Below, piece after piece: positions 24,904-33,599 of a stretch of DNA of 64,000 bases; the first letter of the stretch is position 1, and each line of letters begins with the position of its first letter. This stretch comes from CAYNRA01 sp046293395 (GTDB lineage: Bacteria; Bacteroidota; Bacteroidia; Cytophagales; Spirosomataceae): assembly GCA_046293395.1 (NCBI GenBank), contig JBKBOU010000001.1, forward strand, positions 682,001-746,000. The letters are read 5' to 3'. The position numbers and the translations under genes were made by a program. The notes beneath the pieces were generated by a model, which made no database searches, was not told the DNA's origin, and saw only the letters and a program-made list of their open reading frames with translations.

Positions 24904-25057
24904 ATGAAAAAACAAGATTTTTTTAAATTATAGTGTTCGAGTTAATACAAGCGACCAAGATATATACAACTACATAAATGCTTTACCGACTATATTAAAA
25001 ATTACCGCTACCGAAATTTATGCTCAAAATAATACAACCTTAGTAAGGATTCTATGA
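24904..25057 (+). pseudogene. Small frameshifted gene coupled to the lipoprotein gene
   Basis: ATG at 24904 opens MKKQDFFKL and stops at once. Removing one T from the run of seven T at 24918-24924 would join it to a clean frame, continuing NYSVRVNTSDQDIYNYINAL and TEIYAQNNTTLVRIL. That frame ends at TGA 25055-25057, overlapping the ATG of the next gene as ATGA. The overlap suggests a real gene of about 51 codons that is either broken, phase-variable or read with a frameshift; a sequencing error in the T run is also possible. I recognise no family. Confidence 0.45.
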
Positions 25058-25422
25058 AAAATTTACTGCTAATCTTACTTGTATTAAGTCTTTTTGGATG
25101 CAAAGACAATTTCTCAAGAGAGAAATACGATGTTTCATTATATTTCGAGAATGCAACTCAAACCAATTTGAAATTAAGTATAATTGAAGTAAATAATAAA
25201 ATCAAATGGACGGATAAAGAAATTCTCCCAAATGAAAGTTTTACTATTTCATTTAACATAGAAAAAGACATCGGAATCCCTGAAGGAGGTTTTGTTTACA
25301 AAGCTTACTTTTCAGATGGAGATTCAACAGTCATTAATACAGGATATTTTACAAACTACCAGTTTCAAGGTAAAAACCCAGCTTACTATAAAATAACTAA
25401 GAGTGGCTTTGAAGTTCGTTAA
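25054..25422 (+). CDS. Small lipoprotein of unknown function
   Basis: 122 residues. Signal peptide with lipobox LFGC (Cys about 17), so a lipid-anchored envelope protein. The remainder is beta-rich. The segment FSDGDST...YFTNYQFQGKN resembles the end of another lipoprotein of this window (60422-60814: FENGDTK...YFTHGQFQN), so the two are probably paralogues. The ATG overlaps the stop of the broken small gene upstream. No function can be given. Confidence 0.7.
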   Translation: MKNLLLILLVLSLFGCKDNFSREKYDVSLYFENATQTNLKLSIIEVNNKIKWTDKEILPNESFTISFNIEKDIGIPEGGFVYKAYFSDGDSTVINTGYFTNYQFQGKNPAYYKITKSGFEVR

Positions 25423-25460
25423 TTAGAAAATGAGAATAACAATATCCTCTAATGAAACAC

Positions 25461-25530
25461 ATGTAATCTTCCCCAAAAATAGCTATGCTAATTAGTGCAG
25501 CATTTTTAATTTGGAGGTGATGAAAAAGAG
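25461..25530 (+). repeat. Dispersed repeat, copy B
   Basis: Matches the minus strand of 13961-14030 at roughly three quarters of positions. It starts TAATCTTCCCCAAAAATAGC and ends with a strong ribosome-binding-like site GGAGGTG and ATGAAAAAGAG. The ATG frame here closes after 14 codons. Confidence 0.55.
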
Positions 25531-25545
25531 TACATTTAGCGACAA

Positions 25546-25668
25546 TGGTGGTATTTGGGATTGATGGACCTAAGTTTACTAGCATTGGAGGTGAAGGTAA
25601 TTTCTCTGCCATTGTAAATTATGTTGTGTGGTATGATTTTGAATCTGGTCAAACTGCAAATGGCTAAA
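25546..25668 (+). CDS. Possible small ORF before a terminator
   Basis: About 40 codons, beginning MVVFGIDGPKFTSIGGEG and ending SGQTANG-stop, immediately followed by a terminator. It is Gly-rich and has no recognisable family. It may be a peptide gene or the end of a decayed gene linked to the repeat just upstream. Confidence 0.25.
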
Positions 25669-25669
25669 C

Positions 25670-25697
25670 AAAAGGGGATTTCCGCCTCCCCTTTTTT
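25670..25697 (+). terminator. Rho-independent terminator
   Basis: Stem AAAAGGGG/CCCCTTTT with a 10-base loop and two more T, just before the TonB receptor gene. It separates that operon from the small genes upstream. Confidence 0.7.
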
Positions 25698-25710
25698 AAT
25701 TAAACTACGT

Positions 25711-28038
25711 ATGAAAATCAACTATACTTTATGCACTTTTATATTATTGTTGCTTTCTATCAAGGCAACTTCACAAGTGTATCAAGTTTCGGGGAGAATC
25801 AAGGAATATGCAACACTCGATGACTTGCCTTTTGTTACCGTAAAAAATAAATCAACAAAACAAGGGGCAGAAACCAACAAACAAGGCTTTTTTAGTATAA
25901 AAGCCCAAATGAAAGATACCTTAGAATTTAGTTTTGTAGGATATGAAACCACTAGACTTGTTATCAATGAAATAAAAAATGATATTCAGGTAGTGATGAA
26001 AAAATCTGCAATAGAATTGAATGAGGTTATTATTATGGCAGATAAACCAACCATGATTCATGCCAACCAGACAGTTTTTTTTAGAATAAACGCGAAGCAA
26101 ATAAAGGAAATGCCTATGCTATTAGGCGAAAAAGACCCCATGCGGGCACTTCAGCTCCTTCCGGGCATCCAAGAAGCGAAGGAAGGTTCTTCTGGTCTAA
26201 CGGTAAGAGGTGGTTCTACGGGACAAAATTTATTAATTCTAGATGAAGCTACGGTATATAATGCAAATCATTTGTTTGGTTTTTTCTCTACTTTTAATAC
26301 GGATGCTCTAAAAAATGTCACTGCTTATAAGTCCGCTTTTCCGGCAACGTATGGAGGTAGAGTTTCATCAATTATCGACTTTCAGATGAAGGAAGGAAAT
26401 ACGAAAAAGATGAGTGTGGAAGGTGGTATAGGATTACTTTCATCAAGACTTCTGGTTGAAGGACCAATTCTAAAAAATAAAATCTCTTATTTACTTTCTG
26501 CTCGCCGTACGTATGCCGACTATTTAATCAAACCTTTTCAATCTGATAGAGAGCGAACATCCTATTATTTTTATGATTTTACAGGAAAATTAAAGTTTGA
26601 TTTTAATCCTAAAAATCAATTTTTTATGAGTTCCTATTTGGGTAAAGATTCTTTTAAACAAGAAAATAAAATACCAAGGTCGAATGGGTCTCAAATAATC
26701 GGAAACTTGCTAAATGGTACAAATTTGGACTGGGCAAATTTCACACTCACATCTCGTTGGAATCATATTATTAACTCAAAAATGTTCTTAAATACCTCTC
26801 TAATTCATTCAGAGTATGGTATGAACTATGGCTTATACACAAGGCAAGATTATCTTGTTCCCCCACGATTTGAACAAGTTAAGTATGGGTCGAGTCTTAC
26901 AAGTTCAAGTCTAAAAGCAGACCTTGATTACTACGCTGTTATCAATTTTAAGCTAGGCATACAGTTTACTAGGTTTAATTTCCAACCTCGAAACTTTTCT
27001 TATCAATCGCATAGAATTACAGATGATTTTGAGGATAATGCAAAAAAAAGTAATGCGAATGAGCTGGTTCTCTATGGTCAGTTCCAAAAACATGTAGGCA
27101 AAATAGAATTAAGTTCGGGTATCAGAGCAGTCGTTTTTAACGCTACGTACAAAACCCTTGAGCCTCGTTTTCTTTTAAGACTTCCCACAAAAAAAATGGG
27201 AAATTTTACGTTTTCTTACGACCGCATGAATCAATTTCTACATTTGGTTTCAAATACCGGTAATGGATTACCCACAGACACGTGGATTCCGAGTTCAGAT
27301 GAGCTAAAACCCGTAAAGGCAGACCATTTGAATCTTAATTATTCAAAGTCATTGGGTAAAACATGGATACTTGGAGCAGATGTCTATTACAAATGGTTAT
27401 TTAATAACACAGATTTCAGACAAGATGCCCAATTTATAAGTTTATTCCAATCCAATGTATCTACTGAATCGTTTCAATGGGAAAAGAACCTCACACAGGG
27501 CAGAGGTTGGAATTATGGTTACGAATTATTTCTTCAAAAATACAGCGGTAAATTTACAGGGCACATAGGATATACATTATCTTGGTCAATTGCGAAGAAC
27601 GAAGAGCTAAATCAAGGAGTGCCATTTTATACAAGTTTCGATAGAAGACATGTCTTCGAGGGAGTAGTTTCTTACCGTGTAAAGCCAAAATTAAGGTTAG
27701 CATCTACATTTATTTATACCTCCGGTATGCCTATATCGTTAGGTCAACAAGTATTTTTCAGAACATCGCAAGGCACAAATTTCTTAGAATATATACCTTC
27801 TTTTAATAATTTCAGGATGGCGCCCTATCACCGTTTAGATTTGGCTGCCGAGCTGAATACCAGACGAGATAATTCATGGGAAATATCCATTTACAATGCG
27901 TATAATCGTAAAAACCCATATAATTATGACTTACTTGGGCGTTTCAATAGGGAAGATAAAACGATGATGGTCGTAAATAAAAGACAATGGCTATTGCCCA
28001 TATTGCCATCCGTAACTTACAATTTTAAAATCAAATGA
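25711..28038 (+). CDS. TonB-dependent receptor with carboxypeptidase-like N-terminal domain
   Basis: 775 residues from ATG 25711. Signal peptide ends near SIKATSQ; a CarboxypepD_reg-like beta domain follows (about 25-105, DLPFVTVKNKSTKQG), then the plug (about 125-245; RALQLLPGIQEAKEGSSGLTVRGG, LLILDEATVYNANHLFG) and an outer-membrane beta-barrel to the end. An upstream ATG at 25621 is rejected because it precedes the terminator's end. It forms an operon with a DUF4249-like lipoprotein (ATGA overlap) and a small lipoprotein. These receptors import or bind an unknown ligand using TonB energy. Confidence 0.93.
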   Translation: MKINYTLCTFILLLLSIKATSQVYQVSGRIKEYATLDDLPFVTVKNKSTKQGAETNKQGFFSIKAQMKDTLEFSFVGYETTRLVINEIKNDIQVVMKKSAIELNEVIIMADKPTMIHANQTVFFRINAKQIKEMPMLLGEKDPMRALQLLPGIQEAKEGSSGLTVRGGSTGQNLLILDEATVYNANHLFGFFSTFNTDALKNVTAYKSAFPATYGGRVSSIIDFQMKEGNTKKMSVEGGIGLLSSRLLVEGPILKNKISYLLSARRTYADYLIKPFQSDRERTSYYFYDFTGKLKFDFNPKNQFFMSSYLGKDSFKQENKIPRSNGSQIIGNLLNGTNLDWANFTLTSRWNHIINSKMFLNTSLIHSEYGMNYGLYTRQDYLVPPRFEQVKYGSSLTSSSLKADLDYYAVINFKLGIQFTRFNFQPRNFSYQSHRITDDFEDNAKKSNANELVLYGQFQKHVGKIELSSGIRAVVFNATYKTLEPRFLLRLPTKKMGNFTFSYDRMNQFLHLVSNTGNGLPTDTWIPSSDELKPVKADHLNLNYSKSLGKTWILGADVYYKWLFNNTDFRQDAQFISLFQSNVSTESFQWEKNLTQGRGWNYGYELFLQKYSGKFTGHIGYTLSWSIAKNEELNQGVPFYTSFDRRHVFEGVVSYRVKPKLRLASTFIYTSGMPISLGQQVFFRTSQGTNFLEYIPSFNNFRMAPYHRLDLAAELNTRRDNSWEISIYNAYNRKNPYNYDLLGRFNREDKTMMVVNKRQWLLPILPSVTYNFKIK

Positions 28039-28844
28039 GATTAATCCTATATTTTATTTTTTCAACCTTGATTGTGGGATGTATTGATGTTCCTGAACCA
28101 AATCCGAGTACTGATGCTGTTTTTGTTTACTGTATCATTAATCCGGATGAGGAAATCACCCATCTTACATTAAATAAATTTTATAATGTAAATACAGTAA
28201 TCCCAGTAGATAGTGGAAAAAGTATTGAAAATGCGGAAATCAAGATAATTGGAGATAACAAGAGTTTAGATTTGGCATATAATTCAAAAAGGCAACGTTA
28301 CGAAGCACCATCAAAAGGGTTTTTCGAATCTGAAAAAACATACACTTTGCAGATTGCACACGAGAATAAGAACTACCGAGCAACCACAACTATACCACCA
28401 AAACATACTATTCAAGTGAAAAACATTCAAAAAGACAATCATTTAGTTACGATGGAAATAGGCTGGAATAAAATTGGAAATGTTCCTGTTCACTTTGCTA
28501 TTTTTGGTCAGGTAGAACTTTCTGCTACTTCTTTTGGATTTTTTAATTTTGGCAATACCGCTGGGGTTTGGAAATCCAAAAAAACAAGTACCTATTATGA
28601 AACTCCTATTGGTAATTTCATCTTTCCCGCCACCTTTGCAAAAAGTAGAGTAAATCTAACGTTAAAGTCGCAAGAACCTATTTGGGGAGATTTTGAGGAT
28701 AATCTTATCCTTGTTCAGAACCGAACCTCTTTTTCAAAAAATTTCGAGTCGCCTTTGTTTTTTACGTTTAATGTAGAAGGTGCCTATGGAATTTTTTCTT
28801 CGTTTCAAGAAAATCACGTAACAATTGAATTAAATCAAAACTAA
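28035..28844 (+). CDS. DUF4249-like lipoprotein
   Basis: 269 residues. Signal peptide with lipobox VGC (Cys about 16), followed by DVPEPNPSTDAVFVYCIINPDEE and paired beta-sandwich-like stretches, as in DUF4249 proteins. In Bacteroidota these lipoproteins are encoded beside TonB receptors and are thought to sit on the receptor as a surface lid or ligand-binding partner. Here the start overlaps the receptor stop (ATGA), which supports that. The protein is somewhat shorter than many DUF4249 members. Confidence 0.8.
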   Translation: MRLILYFIFSTLIVGCIDVPEPNPSTDAVFVYCIINPDEEITHLTLNKFYNVNTVIPVDSGKSIENAEIKIIGDNKSLDLAYNSKRQRYEAPSKGFFESEKTYTLQIAHENKNYRATTTIPPKHTIQVKNIQKDNHLVTMEIGWNKIGNVPVHFAIFGQVELSATSFGFFNFGNTAGVWKSKKTSTYYETPIGNFIFPATFAKSRVNLTLKSQEPIWGDFEDNLILVQNRTSFSKNFESPLFFTFNVEGAYGIFSSFQENHVTIELNQN

Positions 28845-28845
28845 T

Positions 28846-29304
28846 ATGAAAAAGACGCTTGCGTTCGTATTCCTTGTTTTTATCTCATGCGAAAATGAAA
28901 TTATGCAAGAAATGCAAAATTTTAATGGCATTTGGAGGTTAAAATCTTCAAAGAAAGCAAAACTGTTAGAAAATGCAGGGATTACCCATTTTGATTTTGG
29001 CGATGGTATTTTTAGCCGGAAATCCAGTAGATCAGAAAATGTTAGAAAAATAGCTTTTATGCTAAATGACATGAATGAGAAAAAATTTCAAGCAACTTTT
29101 AGAGTTACAGAACCCACCAAACTAACATTTCAATGGATAGAAGATTATCGCGTGATTCAGGAGGGAACTTTCAGTGGCTCTCAACCTACGCAACTTTCCA
29201 AAGACTTAGAAAGTAACTATGCTGGCGAATGGAATTATCGTTTTAATAATCAAGAACTTATTCTTATTCAGGAAAACGATACACTCCGTTTTCAAAAGCC
29301 ATAA
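28846..29304 (+). CDS. Small lipoprotein at the end of the receptor operon
   Basis: 152 residues with a short signal peptide and lipobox FISC (Cys about 15). It begins one base after the DUF4249-like gene stop. The N-terminal part MQNFNGIWRLKSS resembles a lipocalin-like start, and the rest is beta-rich, but no named family can be assigned. It probably forms part of the same outer-membrane receptor complex. Confidence 0.7.
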   Translation: MKKTLAFVFLVFISCENEIMQEMQNFNGIWRLKSSKKAKLLENAGITHFDFGDGIFSRKSSRSENVRKIAFMLNDMNEKKFQATFRVTEPTKLTFQWIEDYRVIQEGTFSGSQPTQLSKDLESNYAGEWNYRFNNQELILIQENDTLRFQKP

Positions 29305-29809
29305 GTACACGTTTATAAATAAATTAACTTTATAACTTTCCAGTTTATGTATAATCAACTGACTAATAAGTACTTAAATATTTATTTTGAGAAATAAGTT
29401 GCATACATAGAATACGTCGTGCCTACATTTGAGAATAAAATATACACTCCAAATACGAGATAAACGCATTCTTTCTAAAAGTGAACGCCCAATAGCCTCA
29501 AATCGTAAGAGAGTTTACATCGAAGTACTCGACATTTTAAAAAAATGAACGCTTACAAGCGTGGATTACCCCTTATTTCCTAGCTATTTTTCCCTTGATT
29601 AACTAGTACATTTTCAAATTTTGTACTAGTAGATCATTGGATTTACTGATTCGAATCCACGAAATTACAATTAATTGAACGTGAAGTTGTATTATCACGT
29701 TTCAAGAGTTACCAAATTGAAACTTAAAACAAGTATTTTCTACAAAACCTACACCAAAAAATCAAGAAAATCATTTACTTGCAAAACGAACTAACCCTAA
29801 TTTTAAACA
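29305..29809. other. Intergenic region before the permease
   Basis: About 500 bases, AT-rich, with no gene that I can support. It holds a 9-bp inverted repeat ACTAGTACA (29602-29610)/TGTACTAGT (29622-29630) with an 11-base spacer, a possible operator about 180 bases before the permease start. Confidence 0.4.
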
Positions 29810-31261
29810 ATGTCTGGATTTAAAAGAGAAATTAAGCTTTTTGATGCTGTCATGCTCGTTTCTGGTTCAATGATTGGCTCAGGAATTTTTGTAGTAAGTG
29901 CTGATGTAGCGCGCCAAGTAGGATCGACCGGATGGCTATTGACCTCTTGGCTACTGGCAGGACTGTTAACTATGATTGGCGCCTTATCGTATGGTGAATT
30001 GACAGCCATGTATCCACAAGCAGGTGGACAATATGTGTTTTTACAAAAAGCTTACGGCAAATTACTAGGTTTTTTATATGGTTGGTCTTTTTTTACGGTA
30101 ATTCAAACGGGCACAATTGCCGCAGTAGCCGTAGCATTTGCAAAGTATTCTGCAGTTCTATTTCCAAATTTGATTAGTGATACAAACGCTTGGTTTACTT
30201 TGGGTGAAACCTCTTTTAAAATTACCTCTCAACGGATGTTAGCCATTGCTTGTATTGCCCTACTGACTTGGATAAATACACGGGGTGTAAACTTTGGGAA
30301 AATAATTCAAAATATATTTAGTAGCACCAAATTGGTGGCTATGGGCTTGTTAATCGTCTTAGGATTCACCTTGGGGGCAAGTTCTGAGGTAATCGACCTC
30401 AACTTTACAAATATATTTGATGCCAGCCAGTCAACAGTTTCAAATGGCATCTTACAAGTCGAAAATCTAACATTTATCGGAATCATCCTCGCTATTGGGG
30501 TAACACAAGTAGGAACTTTGTTTTCATCCGATTCTTGGACAGGTTTGGCCTCAGCAGGTGAAGAAGTAGTAAATCCAACCAAAACAATACCACGTGGACT
30601 GGCAATTGGCACTTTACTAGTTACAGTATTGTATTTTTTGATGAATGTGGCCTATTTAACCATATTGCCTTTAAAAGGAGATCCAAATGGAATCGATGTA
30701 ATGGCGCGCGGAATTCAGTTTGCTAGTGAAGATCGAGTTGCAGCAGCTGCAGCCACTGTCATTGGAGGGCCCAATTTCACAATTTTTGTGGCTATACTAA
30801 TCATGGTCTCCACTTTTGGCTGCAATAACGGTATCATATTGGCAGGTTCAAGAGTGTATTATACCATGGCAAAAGATGGTTTATTTTTCAAGAATTTTGG
30901 AAAATTAAACAGTAAAGGAGTTCCACAAAATGCACTTTGGTGGCAATGTGTTTGGGCTGGAGTTTTATGCTTAAGTGGCAAATATGGCGATTTACTTGAT
31001 TATCTAATGGCTGTAGTTATCTTGTTTTATATATTTACTATTTTTGGAATATTTATCCTAAGAAAAAAAGAACCACAAATCGAACGCCCTATCAAAGCCC
31101 CTTTATTCCCATTTTTGCCTGCACTGTATATCGTTTTAGCTATGATTTTGGTGGTGATATTATACATTGAAAAACCACAATTCACCCTTCCTGGTTTAGG
31201 AATTGTTTTGCTCGGAATTCCTGTTTTTTATTTGTTTAAAACGACAAACAAGGAAAAGTAA
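29810..31261 (+). CDS. APC-family amino acid permease
   Basis: 483 residues with about 12 membrane segments. Near the N terminus GSMIGSGIFVVSADVARQVG is the typical substrate-binding unwound helix of the APC superfamily, followed by SYGELTAMYPQAGGQYVFLQ. Members move amino acids with protons or as exchangers. The substrate is unknown. It stands alone between two 500-base gaps. Confidence 0.9.
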   Translation: MSGFKREIKLFDAVMLVSGSMIGSGIFVVSADVARQVGSTGWLLTSWLLAGLLTMIGALSYGELTAMYPQAGGQYVFLQKAYGKLLGFLYGWSFFTVIQTGTIAAVAVAFAKYSAVLFPNLISDTNAWFTLGETSFKITSQRMLAIACIALLTWINTRGVNFGKIIQNIFSSTKLVAMGLLIVLGFTLGASSEVIDLNFTNIFDASQSTVSNGILQVENLTFIGIILAIGVTQVGTLFSSDSWTGLASAGEEVVNPTKTIPRGLAIGTLLVTVLYFLMNVAYLTILPLKGDPNGIDVMARGIQFASEDRVAAAAATVIGGPNFTIFVAILIMVSTFGCNNGIILAGSRVYYTMAKDGLFFKNFGKLNSKGVPQNALWWQCVWAGVLCLSGKYGDLLDYLMAVVILFYIFTIFGIFILRKKEPQIERPIKAPLFPFLPALYIVLAMILVVILYIEKPQFTLPGLGIVLLGIPVFYLFKTTNKEK

Positions 31262-31778
31262 TCGAATCGTGGTAATATCTGTACATCATTCATTGATACT
31301 TGGGGTAACATTTGATTTTTAGACTTTTACTTGTCTTACTCCTCTATCTTAAGACGGCAAAATAGAGAAATCTGAGTATAAAAAATAGGACTTCCCTCTT
31401 CTGCAACTTTGCATTACCTTCATGCCAGAGTAAATGATGGATTTTATTCGTATCCATTTGAAATACGAACAACTACGAAGAGTTTTTTCAAGCTACTGTC
31501 CTCATGTGAAGACAGTAGCTTGAAAAAATAAAAATGATAGAAAAACTAGAAGGAAGATGGGGTGTAGAGGAAATGAATTAATGCAGTATCATTACCCAAA
31601 ATGATTTCTTCATTATACCTTCGACCGATGCCTATATTCTGTTTCATAACTGGAAAGACAGTCCCCCCTATTTCATTTCATTGAAATCACTTTACTATGC
31701 ATAAGCACAATCAGTTTTTAAAACATTTCCAGCTTTTTTTGTATTTTTGATGAGATACGATTCAATCTAATTTATCCA
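31262..31778. other. Intergenic region
   Basis: About 500 bases with no gene that I can support. It contains the perfect 18-bp inverted repeat (31483-31528), a 15-codon frame beginning MIEKLEGRWGV at 31533 that ends quickly and looks like a relic, and a -7 box TATTTTTG at 31742-31749 for umuD. Confidence 0.4.
31483..31528. repeat. Perfect 18-bp inverted repeat hairpin
   Basis: TTTTTTCAAGCTACTGTC (31483-31500) and its exact complement (31511-31528) flank a 10-base loop. T runs come first and A runs last on both strands, so the layout is opposite to a rho-independent terminator. It may be the remains of a small mobile element or a binding site. Confidence 0.7.
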
Positions 31779-32228
31779 ATGCGTCTTTCCAAAATACATA
31801 CATCCGCTCATATTGATTTCTATTCGGCTGATAACCAAACGGAATTGTCTTTGCCGTATGTGAAAGAAGGTATCTCAGCCGGCTTTCCTTCGCCTGCCAA
31901 TGATTTTTTAGATACAAGCATTGACCTCAATAAAGAGCTCATTCGGAATCCGTCATCGACCTTTTACGGGCGTGTTCGCGGGGATTCCATGCGCGATGCC
32001 GGTATTCACGACGGTGATTTATTGGTCATTGACAAAAGCCTAGAACCGCAAAATGGAAAAATTGCCGTTTGCTTCATAGACGGCGAATTTACCGTAAAGA
32101 AAATCAAAATTGAACAAGATTGCATTTGGTTAATGCCTGCAAATGAGAGCTTTAAGCCAATTAAGGTAACAAAAGACAATGAATTTATGGTTTGGGGGAT
32201 TGTCATCAATGTCATTAAATTTTTCTAA
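31779..32228 (+). CDS. umuD: UmuD-like translesion polymerase subunit (LexA-type peptidase)
   Basis: 149 residues of the S24 peptidase family. Cleavage site Ala34-Gly35 in GISAGFPSP, Ser70 in VRGDSM and Lys107 in FTVKK make up the self-cleavage machinery. After RecA-assisted cleavage, UmuD' joins UmuC to form DNA polymerase V. It is followed by umuC after 5 bases. A -7 box TATTTTTG is at 31742-31749; I see no typical LexA box. Confidence 0.93.
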   Translation: MRLSKIHTSAHIDFYSADNQTELSLPYVKEGISAGFPSPANDFLDTSIDLNKELIRNPSSTFYGRVRGDSMRDAGIHDGDLLVIDKSLEPQNGKIAVCFIDGEFTVKKIKIEQDCIWLMPANESFKPIKVTKDNEFMVWGIVINVIKFF

Positions 32229-32233
32229 AAAAC

Positions 32234-33538
32234 ATGTTTGCATTGGTGGACTGCAACAATTTTTATGCTTCCTGCGAACGTGTTTTTAATCCAAACCTAC
32301 GTGAGAAACCGGTTGTTGTCTTGTCAAATAACGACGGTTGCGTGATTGCTCGAAGCAACGAGGCCAAAGCGTTGGGAATTCCAATGGGTGCGCCTGCTTT
32401 TCAGTATCAATCCTTGTTTGAGCAACAAAACGTACACGTGTTTTCAGCAAATTTTGCGTTGTACGGAGATATGAGTATGCGCGTCATGCAAATACTTTCC
32501 GGTTTTGCACCCGATATTGAAATTTACAGCATTGACGAAGCTTTCCTCGATTTTTCTGGATTTCGTACAGAAGCTTTAGAGAAAATCGGTCAGGAGATGG
32601 TATATAAAGTCTTCAAATCCACAGGAATTCCGATAAGTGTAGGCTTTGCACCTACCAAAGCATTGGCAAAAGTCGCCAACCGAATTGCTAAAAAATTTCC
32701 AGAAAGAACGAGCCATGTCTATCTCATCGACTCAGAAGAAAAGCGTATCAAAGCTCTTAAATGGCTTAAAGTAGAAGATATTTGGGGAATTGGCAGACGT
32801 TTCGCCCAAAAATTACATGATTTGCGTGTGACGACTGCATGGGAATTTACCCAACTTAACGGACAATACGTTCACCGCACATTTCAAGTAGTTGGATTGC
32901 GCTTGCAACGGGAATTACAAGGCATTCCTACACGTAAACTAGACGAAGTTCAGGCCAAAAAAAATATTGCCACAACACGCTCCTTCGAGAAAAACTACCA
33001 TACATTTGAAGAATTAAAAGAGCGAATCGCTACGTTTTCGGTTCTTTGTGCGGAAAAACTCCGCCGGCAGCATTCCGCTTGCCAAACAGTTTTGGTTTTT
33101 TTACAATCCAATCGTTTTCGGAAAGAGTTGCCTCAATACAACAAGAGCATTGTCGTCACGTTGCCGTTTGCAACAAATTCAAGCATTGAAATCACCCATT
33201 TTGCTTTGCAGGGGCTCCGAAAAATAATAAAAGAAGGGATTTCCTATAAAAAAGCGGGCGTAATTGTCATGGATTTCATACCCGAAAATCAGAGTCAATT
33301 TACTTTATTTCAGCAATCCAACCCCAAGCACAAAGCATTAATGCAGGCAATGGATTATTTGAACAAAAGCATTGGGCAGCAAAAAATCAAACTGGCTATC
33401 CAAGACAAAGACCGTGTTTGGAAAATGAAACAGGAGCAATTATCTCCGCGCTACACCACCCGTTTGAAGGAAATTATCACCATTCAAGCTCAAGAAAGTG
33501 ACCAAGAAGACCACACAACCAAGAAAACGAGTGCTTGA
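32234..33538 (+). CDS. umuC: Y-family DNA polymerase, UmuC subunit
   Basis: 434 residues. Polymerase motifs are FALVDCNNFYASCERVFNP, GCVIARSNEAKALGIPMG, SIDEAFLDFSG and VGFAPTKALAKVAN, with a little-finger domain and a DUF4113-like tail (LSPRYTTRLKEI). It copies damaged DNA as part of polymerase V. Start is 5 bases after umuD. It ends about 60 bases before the methyltransferase gene. Confidence 0.95.
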   Translation: MFALVDCNNFYASCERVFNPNLREKPVVVLSNNDGCVIARSNEAKALGIPMGAPAFQYQSLFEQQNVHVFSANFALYGDMSMRVMQILSGFAPDIEIYSIDEAFLDFSGFRTEALEKIGQEMVYKVFKSTGIPISVGFAPTKALAKVANRIAKKFPERTSHVYLIDSEEKRIKALKWLKVEDIWGIGRRFAQKLHDLRVTTAWEFTQLNGQYVHRTFQVVGLRLQRELQGIPTRKLDEVQAKKNIATTRSFEKNYHTFEELKERIATFSVLCAEKLRRQHSACQTVLVFLQSNRFRKELPQYNKSIVVTLPFATNSSIEITHFALQGLRKIIKEGISYKKAGVIVMDFIPENQSQFTLFQQSNPKHKALMQAMDYLNKSIGQQKIKLAIQDKDRVWKMKQEQLSPRYTTRLKEIITIQAQESDQEDHTTKKTSA

Positions 33539-33599
33539 ATACCAAAAATTCATTTTTTTACGCTAATTTTGGGCTCATTTTTATCTATTTATTGACTTT

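Noticed and set aside
29640..29665. tRNA-like T-loop ATTCGAATCC
   Set aside because: No matching acceptor stem, anticodon arm or CCA context nearby; not a tRNA gene.
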